From NCBI GenBank assembly GCA_900473745.1, contig UCMW01000006.1, positions 1 through 64,000 of the forward strand: 64,000 nucleotides of DNA, in the 5' to 3' direction. Below, piece by piece: positions 24,685 to 33,091 of the stretch. Position numbers and translations under genes: made by a program. This DNA comes from Hyphomicrobiales bacterium. Lineage in GTDB: Bacteria; Pseudomonadota; Alphaproteobacteria; Rhizobiales; Rhizobiaceae. Numbering within the stretch: the stretch's first letter is position 1; each line of letters starts with the position of its first letter. The notes below the pieces were generated by a model. That model did no database searches. It was not told the DNA's origin and saw nothing but the letters and a program-made list of their open reading frames with translations.

Positions 24685-25188
24685 TTAAGGCGTTGTCGTC
24701 GTTCCGCTCTCACATGTGTCAACACTACAAATAGCAGGCGCTCGTTCGGCGAAAACCTTTGATAGTGCCTGCGACGCGATAATGGCTCTCGGAAAGCCGG
24801 CGGGCACCGTGATCATGTAGACGATCTCCTTCAACTCATCCTCAGTCACGCCAATGTTTAACGCGTAGCGAGCGTGTACTGTCATCAAGTCAGTCATGCC
24901 CATGGCGGCGAACGTGGCCACCGCTGCCAGCTGTCTCGTACGGTCGTCGAGACCTGGCCTTGACCATACATCACCCAGCGCATAGGCCTCGGTCGCCTCC
25001 GCTAGAAATGGAAACTCTCTCCTCATGTTTTCCAAGTTGTTTTGCGCCACGCCATTGTTGAGCTTGCTTACGACGGCCGCTCCTTTGGCGCGACGTTCCT
25101 CGACTGTGTCGGCAAGGGCTGGATACGCAGTCGCAAAGACCGTCAAGGTTCCAAATGCTGCAAGGGAAAAATGGATTACGTCACGCAT
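24685..25188 (-). CDS. Exported carboxymuconolactone-decarboxylase (AhpD-like) family protein
   Basis: 167 residues. A signal peptide FSLAAFGTLTVFATAYPALA is followed by a CMD domain: WSRPGLDDRTRQLAAVATFA, AMGMTDLMTVHARYALNIGV and TEDELKEIVYMITVPAGFPR. The usual catalytic Cys pair of AhpD is absent from the fold core; the only cysteines are in the C-terminal tail (ICSVDTCES), which suggests a non-peroxidase role or a rearranged disulfide. Export is unusual for this family. The ATG at 25188 has AGGAGAACTGAA. Adjacent genes are a hydrolase and an Atu4866-like gene. Confidence 0.8.
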   Translation of the reverse strand: MRDVIHFSLAAFGTLTVFATAYPALADTVEERRAKGAAVVSKLNNGVAQNNLENMRREFPFLAEATEAYALGDVWSRPGLDDRTRQLAAVATFAAMGMTDLMTVHARYALNIGVTEDELKEIVYMITVPAGFPRAIIASQALSKVFAERAPAICSVDTCESGTTTTP

Positions 25189-25296
25189 TTCAGTTCTCCT
25201 GTCAGTTCATTTGATATGGTTTGCTGTGTTGAGTGTTCTGTCAGGTCGGCATCGTGAGAACAGCGTCTAATGCGCTCTTCTCGCGGATCTTTGAGA

Positions 25297-25566
25297 TCAT
25301 TGTCGCCGCAAGATCATTCCAGCGTGGTGAAGCGTGTTGTCATCCACAAAAACGCCATCCGCCGTGAATCCGGTATCGTCCCAGTAATCGATCTGGTTGC
25401 CGGTTACGACATAACGGCCTTGGTAAGCACTTTGGCGGCTGCCGCGGGCTTCGTCGTAGCGGCCATTTGGTAGGAGCTCGTGGCGGATGCGACCATCATC
25501 CGTTACCCACATGCCGACATAGGCGTGGTTCTGTGGTTGGTGATGGCTGGTTGATTGGGGGGACAT
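25297..25566 (-). CDS. Atu4866-like small protein, with an in-frame export signal that lacks a start codon
   Basis: 89 residues from ATG 25566. The domain pattern AYVGMWVTDDGRIRHELLPN, GRYDEARGSRQSAYQGRY, GNQIDYWDDTGFTADG and HAGMILRR is that of the rhizobial Atu4866 family, whose known member has a small beta-barrel fold. Reading upstream in frame from 25566 to 25662 gives a clean signal peptide: RRNSLPVIITVILAAAIASG, APAHNAKAEKN. A good ribosome site GAGGAGG sits four bases before the first of these codons, which is GTC (25660-25662), not a start codon; an in-frame stop is at 25684. So either the export start was lost by mutation or GTC is used. The internal ATG has a weak site. Confidence 0.7.
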   Translation of the reverse strand: MSPQSTSHHQPQNHAYVGMWVTDDGRIRHELLPNGRYDEARGSRQSAYQGRYVVTGNQIDYWDDTGFTADGVFVDDNTLHHAGMILRRQ

Positions 25567-25695
25567 GTTTTTCTCTGCTTTTGCGTTATGGGCCGGCGCG
25601 CCGGAAGCGATAGCCGCGGCAAGGATTACGGTGATGATAACCGGGAGGGAATTCCTCCTGACGTAGCCTCCTCTGGCAGTACCTTACGCAGCTGA

Positions 25696-26359
25696 TCAAA
25701 ATGCTGTCCGGGTTGGCCGGACCACTATTTCGTTCACGTCGACATTTTCGGGCTGTTCGATTGCAAAGCGTATGGCGCGGCCGATGGCATCGGGGGTGAG
25801 CGCAATGGCCCGATAGGACTTCATCGCTTCAGCCGCGACCGGGTCGGTGATGGTGTTTGCAAGCTCACTTTCCACGACCCCTGGATGGATACAGGTGACG
25901 CGTAGCTTTTCATTCTCCTGGCGAAGCCCATCGGAAATTGCTCTAACCGCGAATTTCGTCGCGCAATAAACGGCCGCGGTCGGCGATACGGACAAGGCGC
26001 CGATAGACGCAATATTGATGATATGTCCCGACCCGCGTTCATTCATCTCCTGCAGGACAGCGGCGATGCCGTAGAGCACGCGACAGCGGCATCACCCCTG
26101 CATTGTTGACGAGGACATCGATGTGACCGTATTCCCGCCGCGCTTCTTCTGCGAAGGCTGCGACATCCGCACGATTGGTCACATCGACCCTGCAGGTCCT
26201 CACCTTGCCACCGGCCCACCGGATTTCTTCGGCGACGTTTTCCAAGCGGTCCGTTCGACGGGCACCGAGTACGACGGTTGCGCCCGCTTTCGCGAGTTGG
26301 TGCGCAATGCCGACGCCTATGCCGCTAGATGCGCCGGTAATAAGAACAACCTTGTCCAT
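25696..26359 (-). pseudogene. Short-chain dehydrogenase/reductase, broken by an internal deletion
   Basis: The N-part (from ATG 26359) reads MDKVVLITGASSGIGVGIAH, then VDVTNRADVAAF and IDVLVNNAGVMPLS, with the T-G-x3-G-x-G and N-N-A-G motifs. The C-part resumes in another frame with VLYGIAAVLQEMNERGSGHI, INIASIGALSVSPTAAVYCA, then TKFAVRAISDG, carrying the Tyr-x3-Lys pair. About 20 residues of the fold between PLS and VLYG (the helix that carries the catalytic Asn) are missing and the frame shifts at about 26078-26080. The event looks like a deletion of about 59 bp. The product of 26359 would be truncated, so I call it a pseudogene. A LysR gene is divergent at 26462. Confidence 0.85.
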
Positions 26360-26461
26360 AGTTTTTTCCTGTCGCTGTTTAATGTTGCGAGCAAGATAGG
26401 CCTGGGGCATTGTCTCGATAAGCTGTCTTTTCATGAACTCAAAGGCAAGAGTGGCTAACCA

Positions 26462-27352
26462 ATGTTGCCGGATTTCAACGCGCTCGCTGTGTTCGCACTT
26501 GTCGCGGAAGAACGAAGCTTTCGCGCCGCTGCAGACCGTATGGGTGTGACGCGGTCGGCAGTCAGCCAGACGATCCGTAAGCTGGAAGAGACAGTCGGCA
26601 TTGCGCTCGTTAATCGCACAACCCGCAGCGTCGCGCTGACGGAGGCGGGCGAGAGGCTTTACGCCGAGGCCGCGCCGGCGTTGTTTGATATGCAAAGCGC
26701 ATTGGATGGCGCGGCGAATTTTAGTGGCACTCCGCGGGGAAGGCTTAATCTTGCAGTGTCATCGATCGCCGACGGATTTCTTTCCGGTCCGCTCCTCGCA
26801 TCCTTTTTGGATAAGAATCCAGATGTGAAAATGCATGTTACCGTCACCGATGAAGAGTTCGATATCGTTGCGCGGGGATATGATGCCGGTGTGAGGCTAG
26901 GGGAAGTGATTGCGCAGGATATGATCGCAGTGCCGGTCTCAGGTGACCTGCGTCAACTCGCTGTGGCTTCGCCCGCATATATTGAGCGTCATGGAATGCT
27001 GCGACATCCAACCGAACTTGCAAACTATCGCTGTATCGGTTGGCGGCGCTCAGCGAATGTCGCGCCCTATCGGTGGGAATTCTCGGAAAACGAGCAGGAG
27101 TTGTCGGTTTCGGTCACGGATACGTTCACGACGACCGACATGGCGCTGATGATAGACCTCGCAATCGCCGGTGCCGGCATCAGTTTTGGCATGGAAGAAA
27201 GCTTCCGACCGGCCATCACGCGCGGTGAGCTCGTGCCGGTTCTGGAAGATTTTTGCCCATATTTTCCTGGATTTTATCTCTATTATCCGAGCCGACGCAA
27301 CATGGCGCCGAAGCTTAGGGCTCTCGTACAACACCTGCGTATTTCGCGATGA
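26462..27352 (+). CDS. LysR-family transcriptional regulator
   Basis: 296 residues. The winged helix is MLPDFNALAVFALVAEERSF, RAAADRMGVTRSAVSQTIRK, LEETVGIALVNRTTRSVALT. The effector domain includes LNLAVSSIADGFLSGPLLAS and FDIVARGYDAGVRLGEVIAQ, typical of the CrgA/DsdC-like subgroup often found next to an SDR or reductase. It is divergent from the broken SDR gene with a 102-bp spacer, the normal arrangement for a regulator and its target, so its original target may now be dead. No other obvious target downstream; the next gene on this strand is 1.2 kb away. Confidence 0.88.
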   Translation: MLPDFNALAVFALVAEERSFRAAADRMGVTRSAVSQTIRKLEETVGIALVNRTTRSVALTEAGERLYAEAAPALFDMQSALDGAANFSGTPRGRLNLAVSSIADGFLSGPLLASFLDKNPDVKMHVTVTDEEFDIVARGYDAGVRLGEVIAQDMIAVPVSGDLRQLAVASPAYIERHGMLRHPTELANYRCIGWRRSANVAPYRWEFSENEQELSVSVTDTFTTTDMALMIDLAIAGAGISFGMEESFRPAITRGELVPVLEDFCPYFPGFYLYYPSRRNMAPKLRALVQHLRISR

Positions 27353-27468
27353 GCGATGTGTTTCACAAGCTCTTGGATATCGAGCTGTAGGCCGAAGTTT
27401 GGAAACGCTGCAAGGCGGCGGCTAGGTTAGCTCTCGCTAGAGATCTGACGCCGCCAATCACTAGTGCG

Positions 27469-28368
27469 TCAATCTCCAGACTGGATAGTCCGTCTGAGAC
27501 TGACAATGCTGGAAACGGGCGGCTGGCCGAATTCGCGCCGGTACTCGCGGCTGAATTGGGCAGGACTTTCGTAACCCACATCATATGCTGCGGATGCCGC
27601 GTCAAGTCCGGTTACTATCATGAGGCGACGCGCTTCGTTGAGTTGCAAATGCTTGCGATACTGAACCGGGCTCATATTCGTCATGGCTTTAAAATGCCGA
27701 TGAAACGTCGACACACCCATGCGAGCAATGTCGGCCAGATCGTCTATCGATTGGCGCTCACGAAAGCTTTGTCCAAGACAATCCAGCACCCGAACAATTC
27801 CACTTGAGGCTCCCTCCATCGACGCTAGGGTAGCAAGACGTGAGCCGACGGGGCTCGTGATCAAACGATAGATGATCTCTCGTTGCATGGGCTCAGCGAA
27901 GATGTCGATTTCGTTCGGCCGCTCTGTCAACCGGCACAAGCGCGACAATGCTTCGAGAAGATCTGGGGTCACCCTTGCGCTGGCTATGCCGAGAGGCGTG
28001 GCATTGCCCAGCGTCTCCTGCTTGATCTCCGATATCAGCCTGCGAACAACGCGAAGGTCGATCCGGAGCAAGATGCCAAGATAAGGCTCGATCGGACTGG
28101 CCTGCGTGACCCAGGCTGTTACAGGAAGGTCGATTGACGTGAGGAGAAAGTGCGTACTGCCATAGTCATAGGTAGTGCCGGCTAGCACAACACGCTTCCT
28201 GCCTGTGACGACCAGCGACAAACTAGCTTCCATCATTCCGACATGAGGGGCTGTTGGCGACATATGACGGTGGAACGTAAGCCCCGGCACCTGCGTGTCG
28301 GTCGCGCCCTCGTTCGGTGCCCAGCGATAGAAATCTTTCGCCAAGGACTGCTGCAAATGCTCGATCAT
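27469..28368 (-). CDS. AraC-family transcriptional regulator with N-terminal cupin-like domain
   Basis: 299 residues. The N-terminal AraC_N domain (about 20-165) shows GLTFHRHMSPTAPHVGMMEA and VVLAGTTYDYGSTHFLLTSI, D-L-P-V. The C-terminal pair of helix-turn-helix motifs reads SIDDLADIARMGVSTFHRHF, KAMTNMSPVQYRKHLQLNEA and AAYDVGYESPAQFSREYRRE-FG. It is divergent from the aldo/keto reductase gene at 28577 across a 208-bp spacer, and AraC_N regulators of this type usually control such an oxidoreductase, often in response to aldehydes. The ATG at 28368 has only a weak ribosome site. Confidence 0.88.
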   Translation of the reverse strand: MIEHLQQSLAKDFYRWAPNEGATDTQVPGLTFHRHMSPTAPHVGMMEASLSLVVTGRKRVVLAGTTYDYGSTHFLLTSIDLPVTAWVTQASPIEPYLGILLRIDLRVVRRLISEIKQETLGNATPLGIASARVTPDLLEALSRLCRLTERPNEIDIFAEPMQREIIYRLITSPVGSRLATLASMEGASSGIVRVLDCLGQSFRERQSIDDLADIARMGVSTFHRHFKAMTNMSPVQYRKHLQLNEARRLMIVTGLDAASAAYDVGYESPAQFSREYRREFGQPPVSSIVSLRRTIQSGD

Positions 28369-28576
28369 GTTCTTTAACGATTTGCAAAGCCACTGCGCCG
28401 GGCTTTCGGTCGGATGACCATTGGCTAGGCCAATTGCTTTTGCAGGACAATCAGAAATTCACCGGTGAGAGAGGATTGTGCAATCATCCGAGTGGAACAT
28501 GCTACCTGCAACAGGTCGCATCCGCATAACCTCTCTGACGGCGTGCAAACCTCTGCCGCCACGATGGAGAGATTGA

Positions 28577-29626
28577 ATGCGCTACAACGTTTTGGGACGT
28601 ACGGGCTTGCTTGTGTCCGAGTTGAGCCTAGGCACAATGACATTTGGGAACAGCCAATGGGGGGCGATTGGCGGGGTGGATCAGACTGGCGCCGAGCAGA
28701 TTATTCGGTGCGTGTTGGATGCCGGAGTAAACCTGTTCGACACAGCGGACATATACTCAAGTGGCCAGTCTGAAGAAATCACCGGCGCAGCCCTTCGTAA
28801 ACTGGGAGTACGAAGGAATGACATCTTGGTTTCAACCAAGACATTTGGACAAGCGAGTGGTGGGCAAAATGACCGCGGATCTTCGCGAGCGCATATCTTG
28901 GATAGCCTTCACGCCAGTCTCAAGCGCATGCAGCTCGATTATGTTGACCTGTACCAGCTCCATGGGTTTGATCCACTGACCCCAATGGAAGAAAGCTTAC
29001 GTGCGCTCGATCACCTCGTGCGCCAAGGCGCCGCACGCTATATTGGCGTCTCGAATTGGGCTGCGTGGCAGATCGCGCAGGCCATGGGAGTGACTGAGCG
29101 CCTCTGCCTATCTCCAGTCTCTAGCCTGCAGGCCTACTATTCGCTTGCCGGGCGAGAAATTGAGCATGAAATTGTCCCCTTCGTTTCGGCCACCGGATTG
29201 GGGCTTATTTGTTGGAGTCCGTTGGCAGGTGGGATGCTGAGTGGCAAGTTCCATCGGAGATTAGAGGCTGACGAGCAGAATCGTCGAACCACAGTGCCTT
29301 TCCCACCTGTCGATCTCGACCGCACCTATGACGTGATTGATGAGCTGCGCAGTATCGCTGATGCGCATGGCGCCTCTTCGGCGCAGATAGCCCTGGCCTG
29401 GTTGCTTCATCGCAAGACCGTTTCGACGGTGCTCCTGGGCGCGAAGCGGATTGAGCAAATGCAAGACAATCTGGGCGCGACGGAGATCGAGTTGGAGCAG
29501 TCTGAGCTTGATCGACTGGACGCGATGAGCAAGCTCGATTCAATTTATCCCAGGTGGATGCAAGAGGTTTTCGAGGGCGGACGGAGCGAGCAAATCGCCT
29601 CGTTCGGTCAGCGCAACCGTCGGTGA
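28577..29626 (+). CDS. Aldo/keto reductase
   Basis: 349-residue NADPH-dependent carbonyl reductase, TIM barrel, cytosolic. Start MRYNVLGRTGLLVSELSLGT followed by the AKR catalytic tetrad region: Asp in NLFDTADIYSSGQSEE with Tyr, Lys in DILVSTKTFG, and His in YQLHGFDPLTP. The cofactor pocket is seen in LLGAKRIEQMQDNLGATEIE. Length and motifs match the YajO/YhdN-like voltage-beta-subunit group. The AraC-family regulator divergent from it is the likely controller. Codon use and length are normal. Confidence 0.91.
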   Translation: MRYNVLGRTGLLVSELSLGTMTFGNSQWGAIGGVDQTGAEQIIRCVLDAGVNLFDTADIYSSGQSEEITGAALRKLGVRRNDILVSTKTFGQASGGQNDRGSSRAHILDSLHASLKRMQLDYVDLYQLHGFDPLTPMEESLRALDHLVRQGAARYIGVSNWAAWQIAQAMGVTERLCLSPVSSLQAYYSLAGREIEHEIVPFVSATGLGLICWSPLAGGMLSGKFHRRLEADEQNRRTTVPFPPVDLDRTYDVIDELRSIADAHGASSAQIALAWLLHRKTVSTVLLGAKRIEQMQDNLGATEIELEQSELDRLDAMSKLDSIYPRWMQEVFEGGRSEQIASFGQRNRR

Positions 29627-29649
29627 CCGAGCAATGCGCTGTCTCGACA

Positions 29650-29766
29650 CTAGCCGGCAACAAAGAGGATGTCAGGCCTTTGTAGACCTGTGTCGCGCTG
29701 TTCGACCGAGGCGTAGAAGGCATCCATGTCTACATGGATGATCTTGCGCACCGGTGCGCTATTCAT
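29650..29766 (-). pseudogene. dinB: Remnant of dinB (DNA polymerase IV), first 38 codons only
   Basis: A short frame from ATG 29766 to TAG at 29650-29652 encodes MNSAPVRKIIHVDMDAFYAS, then VEQRDTGLQRPDILFVAG. The first 28 residues are the N-terminus of Pol IV, including the D-M-D-A-F-Y-A-S-V-E active-site motif with the first catalytic Asp. After QRD the sequence diverges and stops, so fingers, palm remainder, thumb and little finger domains are missing. It lies 85 bp downstream of the SRAP gene on the same strand, on the edge of the SOS island. Not functional; a deletion scar. Confidence 0.8.
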
Positions 29767-29850
29767 TTCTTCGACTCTCGATGCTGCCCAATGACGGTGA
29801 CGTGCCCCGATTAGGTATTTGGCGTTGTTTCTGGCGATGGTACGCAGAGA

Positions 29851-30528
29851 TCACAGCAAGACACTTTCAGTGTCCGATGCGGGCTTGGGCTGAGGCGGCA
29901 CGATCATCAGCATGCTGGAGGGGAGGGGGCGTTGCAGATCACGTGCCTCGTCCCATGGTGCCGTCAGCCAGACATCGACCTCTTCCGCTGTGGTCAGAAT
30001 GGCCGGCATCGCTTTTTCATGGATGGGAGAGACGATCTCGTTTGGCGAGGTCGTGAGAAAGCCGAAGAGTTCATAGTCCTGTGCGCCGTCTCTCACTTTC
30101 CGCACGCCCGTCCATGGTGTCCAGAGCCCTGCAAAAAACATCAACGGCCGGTCATCGCCTCCCGCAAACCAGGCGTTGGGCACGCGCCTACCTTCAACTT
30201 TGCTGGCGGGATCAGGCTCGGCAAAGGATGTGAAGGGGACAACGCAACGGCTGGCTGCGCCTAGCCAACGGCGCCAATGCGGGGAACCCACGTTTCGGAT
30301 ATTGGTGACGCCCGGATCATAGTTTTTCACATAAGCAGGCGGTGATGGCATGCCCCAAGTCGCGCGAGTAATCTCTCGTGCCCCATCGGCGCCCACCCGG
30401 ACAATAGGCGCCTGATAGCCGGGATAGACATCAAAGCTTGCTTCGTTCCAGCCAGCGTGATCACGAATGGCTTTGGTAAACTGAAGGACGGCTTCCCGCG
30501 TGGTTGTGACATTGTAGAGATTGCACAT
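29851..30528 (-). CDS. SRAP-domain protein (SOS-response-associated, YedK/HMCES-like)
   Basis: 225 residues. Start MCNLYN with Cys2 right after the initiator Met; in YedK/HMCES this Cys forms a thiazolidine crosslink to abasic sites in single-stranded DNA. The rest fits: VTNIRNVGSPHWRRWLGAAS, RCVVPFTSFAEP with the conserved Glu, FAGLWTPW and TTSPNEIVSPIHEKAMPAIL with the His. The start at 30528 is fixed by AGGAGGGGATCG and by the Cys2 requirement, not by the longer upstream frame. It is 10 bp downstream of the UvrD-like gene, so it is in an SOS operon. Confidence 0.9.
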   Translation of the reverse strand: MCNLYNVTTTREAVLQFTKAIRDHAGWNEASFDVYPGYQAPIVRVGADGAREITRATWGMPSPPAYVKNYDPGVTNIRNVGSPHWRRWLGAASRCVVPFTSFAEPDPASKVEGRRVPNAWFAGGDDRPLMFFAGLWTPWTGVRKVRDGAQDYELFGFLTTSPNEIVSPIHEKAMPAILTTAEEVDVWLTAPWDEARDLQRPLPSSMLMIVPPQPKPASDTESVLL

Positions 30529-30538
30529 CGATCCCCTC

Positions 30539-32605
30539 CTATTTCCACATGGCGCGCATACGCTCCGCAACATCCACGCGGATCTGCTGCGCGCTTCGCT
30601 CTGATTTTGCCGCCGAAACCATTGGCCAGGTCGTCACCTCGAAGAATTGCAGCAGCATTGCCGGGATGAACCGGGTTCGGGCTGCATAAACATGCCGGTC
30701 TCCTTGCGGGTTCTGCCCATGGGTGAAGAACCGTTGCGGTGTGACCAGAGCCAGATGATCGCGGGCGCGCGTCATGGCAACGTAAAGCAGCCTGCGCTCC
30801 TCTTCGACTTCCTCCGTTGTCCCGGTCCCAAGATCGGAGGGAATGCAGCCATCGACGACGTTCATCATGAACACTGCGCGCCATTCCTGGCCCTTGGCCG
30901 AGTGTATGGTCGACAGGATCAGATAGTCCTCGTCGAGCAAAGGCACGCCGGCCTGGTCGCTTGTTGCATCAGGTGGATCGAGCGTCAATTCGGTCAGGAA
31001 GCGTTCGCGCGAGGCATAGCCGCTGGCGATCTGCTCGAGCTGTAGCAGGTCCGCCTTGCGGGTCTCGGCATCTTCATGGATGCGATCAAGATGCGGCTCA
31101 TACCAGACACGCGTCTGCCCTATATCAGCGGGCCAATCCGCGTCCGTCTTGCGCAGGTTCGTCAGTAACTGAACGAAGGATGTCCAGTCTTCGCCGGTCT
31201 TCGGCGGTGGTGGGATTTCTGCCAGCGCCAGCAGTGGCTCGGGGTCGGCTGCGATGGTCTCCAGGATGTTGCCCGCCGTCTTCGGTCCGATACCCGGCAG
31301 CATCTGCAGCAGCCGAAAGCCGGCCACACGGTCGCGCAGGTTCTGTGCGAAGCGCAAGACGGCCAGCATGTCCTTTACATGGGCGCTGTCGAGAAACTTC
31401 AGGCCACCAAATTTGACGAAGGGAATGTTGCGACGGGTAAGCTCGACTTCTAGCGGACCGCTGTGGCTGGACGTGCGAAACAGAACGGCTTGGCTTTTGA
31501 GCGTCATCCCGGTCTCGCGATTGGCAAGCACCTGGTCGACGATGAAGTTCGCCTGCTCGGTCTCGTCCTTGACGGTGACCAGTTTCGGTCGCTCCAGCGA
31601 TTGCCGGTCGGTCCACAGGTTCTTGGTATAGCGCTCGCGCGCCAGACCGATGACGCCGTTTGCTGCAGCCAGGATCGGCTGTGTCGAGCGGTAATTGCGA
31701 TCGAGCGTGATGATGTCGGCGGCTGGGCTGAAGGAGGCCGGGAAGTCGAGGATATTGCGAATTGTCGCTGCCCGAAACGAATAGATCGACTGGGCATCGT
31801 CACCAACCACGGTCAGCCCCCTGCCGCCGGGTTTGAGCGCCATCAGAACTGAGGACTGTAGGCTGTTGGTGTCCTGATATTCGTCGACCATGACATGGTC
31901 GAAGCGATTGCCGATATCGTCGGCCAGATCCGGATCGCTGACCATCTGCGCCCAGTAGAGCAGGAGATCATCGTAATCGAGAACGTTCTGGGCCTGCTTG
32001 GCCTCGACGTAGGCTGCGAACAATTGTTTGAGCTGCTCTTCCCAGGTCGCCACCCAGGGATAATGCTGCCGCAGGATCTCATTGAGCGGCGTCTGCGAAT
32101 TGACCGCCCTCGAATAGATCGAGAGACACGTGCCCTTGGTTGGAAAGCGGCTTTCGGTCTTGGAAAATCCGAGCTCGTGACGGGCAAGGTTCATCAGGTC
32201 GGCACTGTCTTCGCGATCATGGATGGTGAAATCCACGTTCAGCCCGATTTGCTCGGCATAGATCCGCAGCAGCCTTGCGCCGATCCCATGGAATGTACCG
32301 GACCAGGATAGTGCGTCAGTCAAGATACCGGAATTTGCACCGAGGACCTGTTTGCAGATCCGCTCGACACGGCGCGACATCTCGGACGCGGCACGCCGCG
32401 AAAATGTCATCAGAAGAATACGCCTGGGATCCGCCCCATTGACGATCAGATGTGCCACCCGGTGTGCCAGTGTGTTGGTCTTGCCGGAGCCAGCACCGGC
32501 GATGATCAGAAGCGGCGCTGCTGTCTCTCCATCCGGAAGGCCAATACCGTGTTCCACGGCACTCCGTTGCTGCTCGTTCAGTTTCTCCAGATAGGCAACC
32601 GTCAT
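30539..32605 (-). CDS. UvrD/PcrA-family ATP-dependent DNA helicase
   Basis: 688-residue superfamily-1A helicase. Motif I is IIAGAGSGKTNTL, Ia MTFSRRAASEM, II VDEYQDTN, III VVGDDAQSIYSFR, IV TLDRNYRSTQPIL, V STIHSAKGQEWRAVF and VI YVAMTRARDHLALV. It is slightly shorter than chromosomal UvrD (about 720), and a helix-hairpin-like segment MLPGIGPKTAGNILETIAAD is seen near residue 420, which is unusual and might aid DNA binding. Its transcript includes SRAP. A LexA box at 32733 lies 128 bp upstream. Probably a damage-induced helicase acting with the mutasome or in repair. Confidence 0.9.
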   Translation of the reverse strand: MTVAYLEKLNEQQRSAVEHGIGLPDGETAAPLLIIAGAGSGKTNTLAHRVAHLIVNGADPRRILLMTFSRRAASEMSRRVERICKQVLGANSGILTDALSWSGTFHGIGARLLRIYAEQIGLNVDFTIHDREDSADLMNLARHELGFSKTESRFPTKGTCLSIYSRAVNSQTPLNEILRQHYPWVATWEEQLKQLFAAYVEAKQAQNVLDYDDLLLYWAQMVSDPDLADDIGNRFDHVMVDEYQDTNSLQSSVLMALKPGGRGLTVVGDDAQSIYSFRAATIRNILDFPASFSPAADIITLDRNYRSTQPILAAANGVIGLARERYTKNLWTDRQSLERPKLVTVKDETEQANFIVDQVLANRETGMTLKSQAVLFRTSSHSGPLEVELTRRNIPFVKFGGLKFLDSAHVKDMLAVLRFAQNLRDRVAGFRLLQMLPGIGPKTAGNILETIAADPEPLLALAEIPPPPKTGEDWTSFVQLLTNLRKTDADWPADIGQTRVWYEPHLDRIHEDAETRKADLLQLEQIASGYASRERFLTELTLDPPDATSDQAGVPLLDEDYLILSTIHSAKGQEWRAVFMMNVVDGCIPSDLGTGTTEEVEEERRLLYVAMTRARDHLALVTPQRFFTHGQNPQGDRHVYAARTRFIPAMLLQFFEVTTWPMVSAAKSERSAQQIRVDVAERMRAMWK

Positions 32606-32732
32606 ACCGTCATCCCTGAAAAGTGCCTATCCGTCCTGCGGTGGGCTTCTGAACCCCGCCGCCTGTATTGTTGTATCTCATCGAACCTTTTTCGCACGTG
32701 ACGAGGTTAGCATCAGAGCTGGCGGGATTCCA

Positions 32733-32747
32733 GAACAAATAATGAAC
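32733..32747. promoter_or_regulatory. LexA box 1
   Basis: GAAC-AAATAAT-GAAC, the direct-repeat LexA site of alphaproteobacteria (GTTC-N7-GTTC on the other strand). 128 bp upstream of the uvrD-like start. Confidence 0.75.
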
Positions 32748-33008
32748 GCTCCAGTGTTGGCGGCTGCCATACCAGACAGCAAGACGGCATCTCGCGCCCT
32801 GTGCAGTTTATCTTCAAGGCGGTTTTTTCCTAACCATGCAGGTGGAGCGATGCGATTGAAAGTCGTCCGCCGTGAACCGATAATTTTTGTCGGTGCGACC
32901 GACTGCGCTGTGAACCGTACCGCGCTGATTCGGCTTGTGAATCACTGGCTTTGCTAAAATGAAGGAGGATTTTCCTATTTTGGAGAGCTTGACTCTCGGC
33001 CGCCGTCA

Positions 33009-33023
33009 GAACAGAACGTGAAC
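33009..33023. promoter_or_regulatory. LexA box 2
   Basis: GAAC-AGAACGT-GAAC, exact match to the alphaproteobacterial LexA direct repeat, 69 bp upstream of the imuA ATG. A third GAAC overlaps in the spacer. Confidence 0.82.
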
Positions 33024-33091
33024 TTCATCAGAGAAAACGGCATGAAGCTGTTTGCTTTACCCAACACGAACCGAGAGGATTTGCGTGGACG

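Larger units (their letters stand above)
32606..33091. promoter_or_regulatory. Divergent SOS control region
   Basis: 486 bp between the helicase and imuA genes with no convincing frame. It contains two GAAC-N7-GAAC sites, listed separately, each nearer to one of the two divergent operons. Confidence 0.6.

Noticed and set aside
32742..32957. 71-codon frame in the SOS control region
   Set aside because: It begins inside LexA box 1, has no ribosome site and no family.
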